From Nocardia xishanensis NBRC 101358 (GTDB lineage Bacteria > Actinomycetota > Actinomycetes > Mycobacteriales > Mycobacteriaceae): DNA of 51,555 nucleotides. The stretch lies in contig NZ_BDCF01000058.1 in NCBI RefSeq assembly GCF_001613365.1, positions 1 through 51,555 on the forward strand, read 5' to 3'. Positions 23,331 to 32,134 of this stretch are shown here, piece after piece. How positions within the stretch are numbered: position 1 is the stretch's first letter; the number at the start of each line of letters is the position of its first letter. Under the pieces are notes generated by a model. It worked only from the letters and a program-made list of their open reading frames with translations. It ran no database searches and was not told the DNA's origin. The translations under genes and the position numbers were made by a program.

Positions 23331-23957
23331 ATGACACGTTTGCTTCACATCTCGGCTTCGCCGCGCGGCGAACAGTCCGAGTCGATCGCCTTGGCCGCCA
23401 GCTTCCTTTCCACCTACGTGGAAGCCCATCCGGAGGCGGTGATCGACGAATGGAATCTCTGGGAGACCGACCTGCCGGACATGGGACCGGCCGCCGCGCA
23501 GGCGAAGATGAACGCCCTCAACGGCACCGCCCTCACCGACGCTCAAAACGAGAGCTGGAATCGGGTGCTGGACACCTTCCGCCGCTTCGACAGCTACGAG
23601 CACTACCTGTTCAGCGTGCCCATGTGGAATCACGGACTGCCCTATATCCTCAAGCATTTCATCGACGTGATCTCCCAGAACGGCATGCTGTTCGCCATCG
23701 ACCAACAGGCCGGGTACCGCGGCCTGCTCACCGGCAAGAAGGCCGCCTCGATCTACACAGCCGCCGTCTACCATCCCAACAGCCCGGACGAGTTCGGCGT
23801 CGACTTCCACGCCAGCTACTTCGACTACTGGCTGCGTTTCGCGGGCATCACCGACACGGCGCGAATCACCTTCTACGCCAATATGTTCGAGGACGACATC
23901 GACGCGTGTCGGCAGCATGCCCTCCAAGCGGCCGCCATTCTGGGCAAAGGCTTCTGA
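23331..23957 (+). CDS. azoR: FMN-dependent NADH-azoreductase (AzoR-like quinone reductase)
   Basis: A 208-residue flavodoxin-fold protein beginning MTRLLHISASPRGEQSESIA, where the S-x-S-P-R-G segment holds the FMN phosphate. Other family features are FSVPMWNHGLPYILKHFIDV (the conserved P-M-W/Y-N region) and TAAVYHP near residue 145. AzoR proteins use NAD(P)H to reduce quinones, azo dyes and reactive electrophiles in the cytoplasm. It follows the alcohol dehydrogenase closely and probably shares its LysR control, suggesting a detoxification role for aldehydes and quinones. The interval 23958-24137 holds no gene. Confidence 0.9.
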   Translation: MTRLLHISASPRGEQSESIALAASFLSTYVEAHPEAVIDEWNLWETDLPDMGPAAAQAKMNALNGTALTDAQNESWNRVLDTFRRFDSYEHYLFSVPMWNHGLPYILKHFIDVISQNGMLFAIDQQAGYRGLLTGKKAASIYTAAVYHPNSPDEFGVDFHASYFDYWLRFAGITDTARITFYANMFEDDIDACRQHALQAAAILGKGF

Positions 23958-24137
23958 ACCGCCGGTGTCTGACCGCTCGGGCGGATGTCCGCTCCTGCCG
24001 CTTCCCGCGCGGTTCTAACCGGCCACGCCACCGAGGCTGAAGATCAACGGCCCGAGGACATCTCGGGTCGGCAGTCCGCAGGTAGCGGCGCGCCCATGCC
24101 GACTATTGCGCAGTTGGAGGGGATCCGACTCCTGGGG

Positions 24138-24157
24138 TTCCCCTGAAGTAGTGGACA
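24138..24157 (+). repeat. left terminal inverted repeat of the IS3 element
   Basis: TTCCCCTGAAGTAGTGGACA; pairs with 25426-25445 with three mismatches. Confidence 0.8.
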
Positions 24158-24200
24158 TCCGAGATAGCGGGACGGATGGTCCCTGGAAGGGATGTTCACC

Positions 24201-24535
24201 ATGCCTGGTCCCCGTCGATCGTATTCGCCTGAGTACCGGGTGGAGGCGGCGCATCGGGTGATCGATTCGGGCCGTCCGGTGCGGGAGGTCGCCCGCGAGT
24301 TGGACGTGCATGAGAACCTGCTGCACAAGTGGGTGCGCGAAGAGCGGCGTCGCATGGCCGCGGCGGGGCAACCGGGTGGCCGACGCGGCGATCCCGATGA
24401 TGGTGGCGGGCAACCTCTTTCTGTTGACGAGCGCGCGGAGCTGGTCCGGTCGCGGGCGAAGGTCGCTGAACAGGCCAAGGGCATCGCGTTCTTGAAAGAG
24501 CTTCGGCGTACTTTGCGGCACGGCATCCGAAGTGA
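24201..24535 (+). pseudogene. IS3 orfA (HTH protein), frameshifted
   Basis: From the ATG at 24201 (MPGPRRSYSPEYRVEAAHRV) the frame gives a typical OrfA helix-turn-helix (GRPVREVARELDVHENLLHK WV) and leucine-zipper-like region (DERAELVRSRAKVAEQ). After FLKE at 24500 one base is missing: the family C-terminus SAYFAARHPK and its TGA (24533-24535) lie in another frame. In the broken frame translation would instead run on antisensically into orfB. OrfA normally binds the IS ends and is fused to OrfB by -1 frameshifting. Confidence 0.78.
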
Positions 24536-25422
24536 GCAGGTTCGAGTTCATGGCGGCGGAGTGCCCCGGATTCGATGTGACCCGGATGGCCGAACTGCTC
24601 GGCGTCTCGACCTCCGGCTACTACCGCTTCCTGCAAGTGAGGGCCTCGACGGAGGTGTCGGCGCAAGTGCAGCGGCGACGGGATCTGGAGGTGAAAATCC
24701 TGGCCCACCACCGCGCCTCGGGCGGCACCTATGGATCGCCCCGGATCACCGCCGATCTGCATGCCGAGGGCGAGCGGGTGTCGAAGAACACCGTTGCGGC
24801 GATCATGGCCGGTCTCGGTATCGAGGGCATAAGCCCACGCACGTTCAAGACCACCACGATCAGCGATCCGGCTGCGGCATGCCAGCCCGATCTGGTCGGT
24901 CGCCGTTTCGACCGTGGCCGTCCCGATCGGGTGTGGTCATCGGATATCACCTATCTGACCTGCGGCGAGGGAGAGATGTTCCTGTGTGCGATCCGCGACG
25001 AGCACTCCCGCCGGGCGCTGGGCTGGGCGGTGGCCGACCACATGCGCGCCGAGTTGGTCATCCACGCCGTCGACCGGGCAGTGTTCGTACGTGGCGGCCG
25101 CTGCCGGGGCGCCATTCTGCACAGCGACCGCGGCGGCCAGTACACCGCACAGGCCACCGCCGAAGCGTGCGCGCGGCATGGCTTGCTCCGGTCGATGGGC
25201 GCGACAGGGATCTGCTGGGACAACGCCGGCGCGGGATCGCTGTGGTCGACGTTCGAACACGAATGCTACTACCGGCACACCTACGCCACGAAGCCCGAAC
25301 TAACTGCCACAGTTGACAATTGGATGCGATTCTACAATCATCAGCGGCGCCACTCGGCTATCGGAATGCGCTCGCCAATAGACTACGAGCAGTCCATCAA
25401 GGCCGCCCCTGAAGCAAGCTAA
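24532..25422 (+). CDS. IS3 orfB transposase, catalytic Glu replaced
   Basis: A 296-residue rve-type integrase core opening at GTG 24532, overlapping the orfA stop. The first catalytic Asp is in VWSSDITYLT, the second in ILHSDRGGQY. The third position normally reads DNAxAESFW; here it is DNAGAGSLWSTF, so the glutamate of the DDE triad is a glycine. The HTH_21 segment (HHRASGGTYGSPRITADLHA) and the C-terminal YNHQRRHSAIGMRSP are intact. The frame is open but the transposase should be catalytically inactive. Confidence 0.88.
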   Translation: MSRFEFMAAECPGFDVTRMAELLGVSTSGYYRFLQVRASTEVSAQVQRRRDLEVKILAHHRASGGTYGSPRITADLHAEGERVSKNTVAAIMAGLGIEGISPRTFKTTTISDPAAACQPDLVGRRFDRGRPDRVWSSDITYLTCGEGEMFLCAIRDEHSRRALGWAVADHMRAELVIHAVDRAVFVRGGRCRGAILHSDRGGQYTAQATAEACARHGLLRSMGATGICWDNAGAGSLWSTFEHECYYRHTYATKPELTATVDNWMRFYNHQRRHSAIGMRSPIDYEQSIKAAPEAS

Positions 25423-25425
25423 CCT

Positions 25426-25445
25426 TGTCCACTTTTTCGGGGGAA
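25426..25445 (-). repeat. right terminal inverted repeat of the IS3 element
   Basis: TGTCCACTTTTTCGGGGGAA, complementary to 24138-24157 with three mismatches. Confidence 0.8.
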
Positions 25446-25866
25446 TCCCATCTCGCCATGTCAGCGCAAGCTAATATCCAGCTTCTTCCGCTTCTTCTAA
25501 TTTCTTTCCCCCACAACATATTCCAACCCTCAAGCACACTGCAGCACAACATCTAGATGCACATGGTCGCCGCAGATGGAATCCCGCTCCCCCGCCACCA
25601 CGGGTTGCTGGTTACAGCATCAACTTTCCTGGACGCGGCACTAGAAAGGGCGAAACCGTCACTCCAAGGGGTGCGCGGCGCTACCGCGCACCGCGCACCG
25701 CCACCCATCCAGGCAGCGCACTGGCCGTGCGATTCAGCGCAGGATGCGGATTCAACCGGCGGTGTCTACTGCTTGCTGGAGTTTATCGGTCTGTCCGAAT
25801 AGCACACCATAGCGTCACCTTGGCTGCCACCAAGCAAAATGAACCGACCGTCGTGATCTATGCTCG

Positions 25867-26463
25867 CTATTTCTTGTCGAATTGCCAGCGCTGGTTCGAG
25901 CCGTCCCAGCAATTTCCTTGAATCACGTTCGCACCATGGGCGACGCTGGAGTCCTGCACGTCCAGGCATTGTTCGCTGTTGTAGTTGATCAGGTGGTAGT
26001 ACAACGGGGCGTCGTTGCCGACCGGCTCCACCTTCCACTGCTGGTTATCGGTGTCTCTGCAGCCAGCCTGAACCACCGGAGCCCCATGGTCCAGGCTGAA
26101 GTTGACGACATCGAGGCACTTCTGGGAATGCTTCACTTGGACCATGAAGTACCCCGTGCGGTAGTCCGACTTCACCAACTTCCAGTTCTGATTTCTTCCG
26201 TTCCCGCACCTGGCTTGAAGCACGGGAGCACCGTGGTCGTAGCGGATGTCGGCGACATCGAGACACAGGTGGCTATGTTGTACATGGATTTCGTAATACG
26301 TCTCCGCGTCGGGAGCGACAGGTTCGGCTTGGGCAGCAGGTCCCCAAACCACCGTGCTTGCCAGCGCGGCGGCGATGACCGCCACGCCTGCGCGGAAGTT
26401 GTTCTTGTTCTCGAGATCCTCCTCGAATGGGCGGCGGGTACTGAAAGGCTTGCTGATCGTCAT
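25867..26463 (-). CDS. secreted ricin-type beta-trefoil lectin
   Basis: A 198-residue exported protein from the ATG at 26463. A basic, polar N-region precedes the hydrophobic core AGVAVIAAALASTVVWGPA and a likely cleavage after AQA, an unusually long signal peptide (about 46 residues). The rest is a single beta-trefoil with three internal repeats, each with C-LDV and the QxW signature: QNWKL, QQWKV and QRWQF. Six cysteines are spread as C-L-DV pairs, probably three disulfides. RICIN domains bind sugars and here stand alone without a catalytic domain, so a carbohydrate-binding or inhibitor role outside the cell is likely. A start upstream at 26511 is possible but gives an even longer leader. 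Confidence 0.85.
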   Translation of the reverse strand: MTISKPFSTRRPFEEDLENKNNFRAGVAVIAAALASTVVWGPAAQAEPVAPDAETYYEIHVQHSHLCLDVADIRYDHGAPVLQARCGNGRNQNWKLVKSDYRTGYFMVQVKHSQKCLDVVNFSLDHGAPVVQAGCRDTDNQQWKVEPVGNDAPLYYHLINYNSEQCLDVQDSSVAHGANVIQGNCWDGSNQRWQFDKK

Positions 26464-26530
26464 GCGGTCGATCGTGTTCGAGAAGCCCGATGCCGGAATC
26501 CGTACTCCCACGCAGGGCTGGTACGGATGT

Positions 26531-27000
26531 TCAGTGCTGCTGCACGCCCCAGGCTGCCACCTGGGTGCGGTTCGTCAGCGCGAGCTCGGAGGATGTGCTG
26601 CACATGGCTTTCGGCGGCGCGCTCGGAGAATGTGCATGAGCGCGGCGATCTGCCGATTGGTGAGCCCCTGCGCGAAAGCCTGGCGACTTCGCAGTGGCGG
26701 CGCGTAGCGTACCCGGGCGATCACCGCGGAGCGTGGCGGCGAGCTCGTCGGCACGGGGCCGCAGGGGTGCCATGCCCAGACGCTCGGCCACCGTGGGGAC
26801 CCGCGCGCACAGTGTGGCCGCCTCGTCGAGATCGCCGGGTCGGCGACCGCCCGCGAGCACGCGGACCAGCTCGAATTCGGCCAGCGCGGCATACGGCGGA
26901 GTTTCCGAGCCGGTTGCCATCGGCAAGCCCGAAAGCGAGGCCGCCACCTGATCCGGTACGGCGCCGGCTCGATCACCTGGGATCGGGCCGGTGTCATGCC
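26531..27000 (-). pseudogene. LuxR-type regulator C-terminal remnant
   Basis: Downstream of the intact LAL regulator, minus-strand frames give TPPYAALAEFELVRVLAGGR and LDEAATLCARVPTVAERLGM (TPR-like end of a LAL protein), then in another frame FAQGLTNRQIAALMHIL (the HTH), and again after a shift ELALTNRTQVAAWGVQQH, the typical last turn of the LuxR DNA-binding domain. So it is the tail of a second LuxR/LAL protein with at least two frameshifts and no N-terminal ATPase. The two genes were probably a tandem duplicate. Confidence 0.68.
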
Positions 27001-27003
27001 GAG

Positions 27004-29784
27004 TCAGGAGCGCAGGCGCCACGCCGCGATCTCGGTTCGATTCTGAAATCCCAACTTGGCCAATATGCTGCTGACATGCGTCTCCACCGTGCGCTCGGAC
27101 AGTACGAGCCGAGTGGCGATTTCGCGGTTGGCGAGGCCATCGGTGACCAGGTCCGCGACTTCGGTTTCGCGGGTGGTCAGTGGGTTCGCGTTGCGGGCCG
27201 CCCGGTCGATCTCGGCGAGCAGCGCATCGGCGGCCCGCAGGCGGTGCGTCATATCGAGTCGCCGAAATTCCTGTGCCGCTTCGGTTATCGCCGACCGGGC
27301 GGCGCGCAGATCCCCGGGCGTGCCCCGGGTGCGCAGCGCGTCGGCCAGCCCGAGGCGGCTCAGCGCCAGAAATGGGCGCGCGCCGATCCGGCTGTCCATC
27401 GCGATCGCACGCTGGTAGTGCTCGATCGCGGCGTCGACCCTTCCGGCGGTGAGCGCGAGGTCGGCGATCGGGCGGGCGATCGAACCGGAGCACAGGACAG
27501 CGCCGCCGTCGCCGAGGTAGTAGCCGTCGTCGGGGCCGAACGCCTGGTAGGCGCGCTCGGCGGTTTCCTTGTCGCGTAACAGCACCGCAGTGAAACCGAG
27601 GTTGTAGAGCAGCCCGAGCCAGTGCGGACCGACCTGAAAGGTGCCGGGTAATTCCCGGAACTCCTGGAACAGCGCGCGTGCTTCGTCGAGATCGCCTGCC
27701 AGGGCGCGTGTCATCGGGAGGAAGATCCGGATCAACGGTATCTGCGGCGCATGGCGCATCGCCGCCAATCGCTCGGCGGCTTCGGTTTCGGATGCATATC
27801 CCTGCACCATGTTCATCAGCCCGCGGAATGCGTGGTGCAAACCGAGCAGCGACTCGTCTCCCATCCGGATGGCGAGTTCGAATGCGGCGTTATTGCTTTC
27901 GTCCGCGGCGGCGAAATCGCCGGTCAGTGCGGCGCGGGTGGCATCGAGCCGATGCAGATGCCAGCGGGCGATCGGCAGGCGTCCCCGCTCGGCGACCTGC
28001 TCCAGCGCTATGATCGCTCGGTCGGCCAGGGCGAGATCACCGAGTTGGAATGCTGCCGAGGCCAGCCATAGATAGCCCCACAGCCGGGCCAGTGGCTGAC
28101 GCGCCCGGTCGCCGATTTCGATGGCGCGTTCGACGAGTTCCATCCGCTGGGCTAGGAATTGCGGCGCCGAAAGGGCGAGGTGGCGGGCGTGGATGGCATC
28201 GAGCAGAGTGTCGGGATCGCCGCTGCGTTCGGCGGTCGCCATGGCCGTCGCGGAAAGCTCTCTAGCACGGTCGCATTCGCCGATCTGTGCGGCCGCCATG
28301 GCACGATGCGCGGTGAGCCGGGCGATCGACGCGCCGTCGGTATCAGCGGATAAGCCGTGTAATGCACTGCGGCACAGTTGATCCACCGTGGCGATTACCC
28401 TCGGGGTACCGATACCGTGCACCACCAGCGCGGCCGCCACCACGAGGTCGTAGCGGGTTACCCGCTCCGCGATCGCCCCGGCCTGTGCGCAATGGTCGAT
28501 GCTGTCGTCGATGCGTCCGGCCTCGAATTCGCTGCGCGCGAGTTCGATCAACAGCTCGGCCCGCAGCGGCCCGGGTGCGCTCGGTCCGGTCGCCTCGATT
28601 GCCCATCGGTGGAAGCGGATCGCCTCGTCGTACGCGGTAGCCGTGCGGGCAGACTCGGCGGCGATGCGAGCCCAGTGTGCGCAGTTGGCGTCGGTGTCCG
28701 GGCCACTCGCCCTTCGCAGGTGGGTCGCGATCGGTCCCGCCGCCGAAGGATCGCCGTCGGCGCGTGCGGCGAGCAACTCAGCAGCGCTGCGGTGCAATGA
28801 CATTCGCTCCGACAGCGACAATTCGGCGTAGATCGCATCGCGGATCAGCGCGTGGACGAATGCGACTGCGCCGTTATCGGGGTGCCGGACCACACCGGCG
28901 GTCACCGCCGTATCGAGCGCCGTTTCGACGTCAGCGCCCGTGAGCTGTTCGAGTAATTCCGGTTCGATCCGCTCACCGAGCACGCTCGCCGCCCGCAGTA
29001 CCGTCTGGGTCGCCGCATCGAGCCGATCCACCTGCGCCAAGGCCAGCCGTCGAAAACTTCGACGGGACAACGGATCCGGATCGGATTCGCCGGACGATTC
29101 GACGACGATTCGAACGTAGAGCGGGTTGCCGCCGGTGCGTTCGTGTAGTCGGTCGGCGGCCGCGGTATCCAGGGTGGGCGCGGCGTGGCGCAACCAATAC
29201 CGGACCTCCTCGACCGATAGTCCGGTCAGCGGCATCGTCTGGGTGTGCGGCATCCGTACCAGGTCCGGCAATTGTTCGAGATAGGGCCCGTCGTCGGTGT
29301 CGCGTGCGGTGGCCAGGAGGAGCAGCCGCTGGTGCGGGAGTTCGGCGGCGACGTGCCGCAGCAGCAGTAGTGAGGTCCGGTCGGCCCAGTGCAGATCCTC
29401 GAGCACCACCGCGAGTCCGGCCGGGGCCGCGACCGCTTCGAGCGCTTCGGCGAAGGCGGTGAACATGCGAAACCGTTGCGAGGCCGAATTTTCCCACTGC
29501 GCGGCGTCGCCGCCCGCCCGTGCTTCGGCCAACTCCGGAAGGTCGCGGCCGAGCCGATGCCACGGCCACAGCGGCGGCATCCCCGCATCGTCGACAGCGA
29601 AGCCACGGCCGACGCGCAGCCCGCACTCCGCGGCCAGCGCCGCGGCGTGCTCGGCAAGCCGGGTCTTGCCGATTCCGGCTGGTCCGTCGATCAGGACCAA
29701 CCGCCCCGGTCCCGCGGCGGCCGCGAGCACAGCGGCCCGCAGCCGGGCGAGCTCGCGATGACGACCGATCAGCGGGTCCTGCAC
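27004..29784 (-). CDS. LuxR-family ATPase regulator (LAL type)
   Basis: A 926-residue large regulator. N-terminal AAA ATPase: Walker A GPAGIGKTRLAEHAA (about residues 34-48) and Walker B LAVVLEDLHWAD (about 125-136). The middle is alpha-helical TPR-like sequence. The C-terminal LuxR HTH is at about residues 860-926 (NPLTTRETEVADLVTDGLAN, REIATRLVLSERTVETHVSS). LAL proteins resemble MalT and activate pathway genes when bound to an inducer; targets here are unknown. The ATG at 29784 starts MQDPLIGRHRELARLRAAVL, the usual LAL opening. No lesion is visible. Confidence 0.93.
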   Translation of the reverse strand: MQDPLIGRHRELARLRAAVLAAAAGPGRLVLIDGPAGIGKTRLAEHAAALAAECGLRVGRGFAVDDAGMPPLWPWHRLGRDLPELAEARAGGDAAQWENSASQRFRMFTAFAEALEAVAAPAGLAVVLEDLHWADRTSLLLLRHVAAELPHQRLLLLATARDTDDGPYLEQLPDLVRMPHTQTMPLTGLSVEEVRYWLRHAAPTLDTAAADRLHERTGGNPLYVRIVVESSGESDPDPLSRRSFRRLALAQVDRLDAATQTVLRAASVLGERIEPELLEQLTGADVETALDTAVTAGVVRHPDNGAVAFVHALIRDAIYAELSLSERMSLHRSAAELLAARADGDPSAAGPIATHLRRASGPDTDANCAHWARIAAESARTATAYDEAIRFHRWAIEATGPSAPGPLRAELLIELARSEFEAGRIDDSIDHCAQAGAIAERVTRYDLVVAAALVVHGIGTPRVIATVDQLCRSALHGLSADTDGASIARLTAHRAMAAAQIGECDRARELSATAMATAERSGDPDTLLDAIHARHLALSAPQFLAQRMELVERAIEIGDRARQPLARLWGYLWLASAAFQLGDLALADRAIIALEQVAERGRLPIARWHLHRLDATRAALTGDFAAADESNNAAFELAIRMGDESLLGLHHAFRGLMNMVQGYASETEAAERLAAMRHAPQIPLIRIFLPMTRALAGDLDEARALFQEFRELPGTFQVGPHWLGLLYNLGFTAVLLRDKETAERAYQAFGPDDGYYLGDGGAVLCSGSIARPIADLALTAGRVDAAIEHYQRAIAMDSRIGARPFLALSRLGLADALRTRGTPGDLRAARSAITEAAQEFRRLDMTHRLRAADALLAEIDRAARNANPLTTRETEVADLVTDGLANREIATRLVLSERTVETHVSSILAKLGFQNRTEIAAWRLRS

Positions 29785-29917
29785 AGGTAGCAGTATCCAC
29801 GCGTTCAGCGGACCGCGCGTGAGGTTCAGTGCCGCGCATACGTGGTGACACTGATTCGCGCCGCTGCTGTTCCGACGAAGCTGACTACATCACTCCCGCA
29901 GATCAGGAGCATTTCCG

Positions 29918-30253
29918 ATGTATGCACAACTCGTCTATTTCGACGGACCACGCAGCACTGACCAATTGGTCGCGGCGGACTTCGCGACCCAGCACCGCAT
30001 CGAACCCGCGCTCGCCGCTGTCCCCGGACTGCTCGGCACCTACGAGCTGCGCCGCCACGACGGGTCCGGGGTGATCGTGGTGTTCGCCGAATCCGAGGAT
30101 GTGCTGCTCGACGCACAGCGCGCGATCCTCGCCACCGAACTGCTGCCCGGCGAGGATATGGCACTGCTGCCCGGCCCCGACCGGGTGGAGACCTATCCGG
30201 TGATCGCGTATCGCGGCTCCGCCGACATCTATGCGGATCGGAGCCGGCGATGA
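29918..30253 (+). CDS. hypothetical protein, ferredoxin-like-fold (ABM-type) candidate
   Basis: A 111-residue protein, MYAQLVYFDGPRSTDQLVAA to DIYADRSRR. The pattern of beta strand (YAQLVYFDGP), helix (ADFATQHRIEPALAA), strand (LLGTYELRRH, VIVVFAESED) and helix (VLLDAQRAILATELL) is that of a small dimeric alpha+beta barrel such as antibiotic-biosynthesis monooxygenase domains, though I see no catalytic signature. The last four bases overlap the YceI start (ATGA), so the two are co-translated. Function unknown. Confidence 0.7.
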   Translation: MYAQLVYFDGPRSTDQLVAADFATQHRIEPALAAVPGLLGTYELRRHDGSGVIVVFAESEDVLLDAQRAILATELLPGEDMALLPGPDRVETYPVIAYRGSADIYADRSRR

Positions 30254-30789
30254 CGTGGACACTGCTCGTCGAGCCACAGCTGCGACGCGGCCAACGACAC
30301 TGGGTGGTCGACCCGGTGCACAGCCGAGCCGAATTCAACGTCGCCAACTTCGGCCGCACGGTTTACGGCCGGGCGCCGATCCGGAACGGTCGCTTGACCA
30401 CCGGGCCCCGCGGTACGCCCGAAACTATTTCCGGCACGGTCGATCTGGGTGCGATCGACACCGCGCATGCCCGGCGCGACCGGGATCTACGTGCCCGTCG
30501 CCTGCTCGACCTGGACCGGTATCCGCTGATGACCTTCACCGCCGACTACATCACAGATCTGGCTGGTGAGTGGCGAGTGACCGGTATGGCACAGGTGCGC
30601 GGACGACGGGTCGAACTCATCTGCACCGTGACCAGATTCATCCTCGGTCCCGATGACACCGTCCGGCTACTCGCCCATGCCGTGCTGGACCGGCGGGAAA
30701 TCGGTATCCGGGCACCGGAGTTGACGATCGGACGGTATATCGCGATCGCGCTGAATGTGCTTTTGCGCACGGAAACCGAGTCGGACTGA
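30250..30789 (+). CDS. YceI-family lipocalin-like protein
   Basis: A 179-residue protein with the YceI start WVVDPVHSRAEFNVANFG (about residues 18-35), GTVDLGAIDTAHARRDRDLR, and LLDLDRYPLMTFTADYIT. YceI proteins fold as a beta-barrel that binds isoprenoid or polyprenyl lipids. No signal peptide is present, so this one is cytoplasmic. It overlaps the previous gene by 4 bp, suggesting the pair acts together on a lipid-like substrate. A terminator follows. Confidence 0.88.
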   Translation: MTWTLLVEPQLRRGQRHWVVDPVHSRAEFNVANFGRTVYGRAPIRNGRLTTGPRGTPETISGTVDLGAIDTAHARRDRDLRARRLLDLDRYPLMTFTADYITDLAGEWRVTGMAQVRGRRVELICTVTRFILGPDDTVRLLAHAVLDRREIGIRAPELTIGRYIAIALNVLLRTETESD

Positions 30790-30794
30790 CGGTT

Positions 30795-30832
30795 TCCGGC
30801 GCGGGCGGACGAGGGGTCAGTCCGCGCCGGAG
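30795..30832 (+). terminator. GC-rich terminator hairpin after yceI
   Basis: TCCGGCGCGGGCGGAC (30795 onward) pairs with GTCCGCGCCGGA, 12 bp of stem with a two-base bulge, a few bases after the yceI stop at 30789. No T run, as is usual here. Confidence 0.65.
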
Positions 30833-30892
30833 ATCGAGTGCGGATGCTCCGAACAACCGAAGGATCGAAGCCGAACCTCGTGCACGGGGGCC

Positions 30893-32134
30893 GTGCTAGA
30901 CGAACTTCTCGGGCTCGTCCCCGAAACCGTTGAACCGAGCACGGATCGACGGTTCGCCTTCTACGGGCGCTGCTCCACCGAGGACAACCAAGACCCCGAA
31001 ACCTCGTATCGGTGGCAGCGCGGCAACGCCGAAAAGTTCGTCGCCGACGGCGCGATCCTCGAGGACTACTTCGACGTCGGCCAGTCACGCTCGGTGCCAT
31101 GGCATCGCCGCCCCGAAGCCGCGCGCCTGCTGGCAGACCTGAAGAGCCACACCCGCGGCTGGTCGGCGATCGTGGTCGGTGAAGGGACACGCTGCTGGTT
31201 CGGCAACCAGTTCAGTCTCGTAGCGCCCCGCATCCAAGCCCACAAGGTCGAAGTCTGGGTCCCCGAACTCGGCGGACGCTTCGATTCCCACAACGTGACC
31301 CACTCGATCATGATGAGCATGCTCGGCGGCCTCAGCGAATCCGAACGCCAACGCGTGCAACAACGCACCCGCGCCAGCATGGACGCCCAAGTCCTCAACA
31401 AAGGCCGCCACCAAGGCGGCCGAGCACCCTACGGCTACATCGTCGTCGACGGACCACCACACCCCAACCCGAACCGAGCCTCCGACGGCTCCCGACTACG
31501 GATCCTGTCCCTGGACGTGGCTACCGCACCGGTGGTCCAGCGAATCTTCCGCGACTACATCGCAGGCCGGGGCGACAAGGCCATCGCCCACGAACTCAAC
31601 CGCCAAGCGATCCCCTGCCCCTCGGCACACCGACCCGAGCAGAACCGGCACCGATCCCAAGACGGATGGCAAGCCAGCACCGTCTCCGCCATCCTGCAAA
31701 ACCCGCGCTACACCGGCTACGCCATCTTCGGCCGCTGGAACAAACACGAAGAACTCCTCGACCCCGACGACGTCGCCGCAGGCCACATCACCCGCCTGCG
31801 CCGCTCCCCCAACCACCGCATCATCCGATCCAAGAAACCCGCCCACCCCGCCATCATCACCGTCGAAACCTTCACCCAAGCCCAACTCATCCGCCGACAA
31901 CGCGCCAGCACCGGCATCGGCGCCCGCGGCCGCCTGGAACGCACCAGGAGACCTTCGCCGCGCGAATATCTGCTGCGCGGCCTGCTGCGCTGCGACGCGT
32001 GCGGCCGCAATTGCCAGGCACCTGGCGACCCCGACCATGGCCAGACCCCACACGACCCGTGCTGGCCTCTCCCGTCACCGGACGGATCACCCGCGGCAAA
32101 TCCTTCTCGCTGCGCACCACACAACCGCTCGTGA
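30893..32134 (+). CDS. serine recombinase, C-terminally truncated
   Basis: From the GTG at 30893 a large serine recombinase: resolvase domain RFAFYGRCSTEDNQDPETSY with the catalytic Ser in GRCSTED, then VVGEGTRCWF and the central recombinase domain HQGGRAPYGYIVVDGPPHPN, GWQASTVSAILQNPRYTGYA, and the start of a zinc ribbon LLRCDACGRNCQAPGD. Normal members continue for another 100 or more residues with a second CxxC and a coiled coil. Here similarity stops at about 32045, and the remaining 30 codons look random to the stop at 32134. The joined downstream DNA is an unrelated gene relic, so a deletion removed the end. Integrases of this family insert prophages and elements; this one is probably dead. 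Confidence 0.8.
   Translation: MLDELLGLVPETVEPSTDRRFAFYGRCSTEDNQDPETSYRWQRGNAEKFVADGAILEDYFDVGQSRSVPWHRRPEAARLLADLKSHTRGWSAIVVGEGTRCWFGNQFSLVAPRIQAHKVEVWVPELGGRFDSHNVTHSIMMSMLGGLSESERQRVQQRTRASMDAQVLNKGRHQGGRAPYGYIVVDGPPHPNPNRASDGSRLRILSLDVATAPVVQRIFRDYIAGRGDKAIAHELNRQAIPCPSAHRPEQNRHRSQDGWQASTVSAILQNPRYTGYAIFGRWNKHEELLDPDDVAAGHITRLRRSPNHRIIRSKKPAHPAIITVETFTQAQLIRRQRASTGIGARGRLERTRRPSPREYLLRGLLRCDACGRNCQAPGDPDHGQTPHDPCWPLPSPDGSPAANPSRCAPHNRS

Larger units (their letters stand above)
24138..25445 (+). mobile_element. IS3-family insertion sequence, inactive
   Basis: Terminal inverted repeats TTCCCCTGAAGTAGTGGACA (24138-24157) and TGTCCACTTTTTCGGGGGAA (25426-25445) match in 17 of 20 positions. 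Between them lie orfA and orfB in the IS3 arrangement with a GTGA overlap. The size, 1308 bp, is typical. I could not find a convincing target-site duplication. orfA is frameshifted and orfB lacks the expected catalytic glutamate, so the copy is dead. The stretch 25446-25866 after it holds no recognisable gene. Confidence 0.85.

Noticed and set aside
22320..23927. 535-codon minus-strand open frame over the alcohol dehydrogenase and azoreductase
   Set aside because: Antisense of two confident genes, with no family motifs of its own.
24138..24200. Target-site duplication around the IS3 element
   Set aside because: No matching 3-4 bp direct repeat was found directly outside both inverted repeats.
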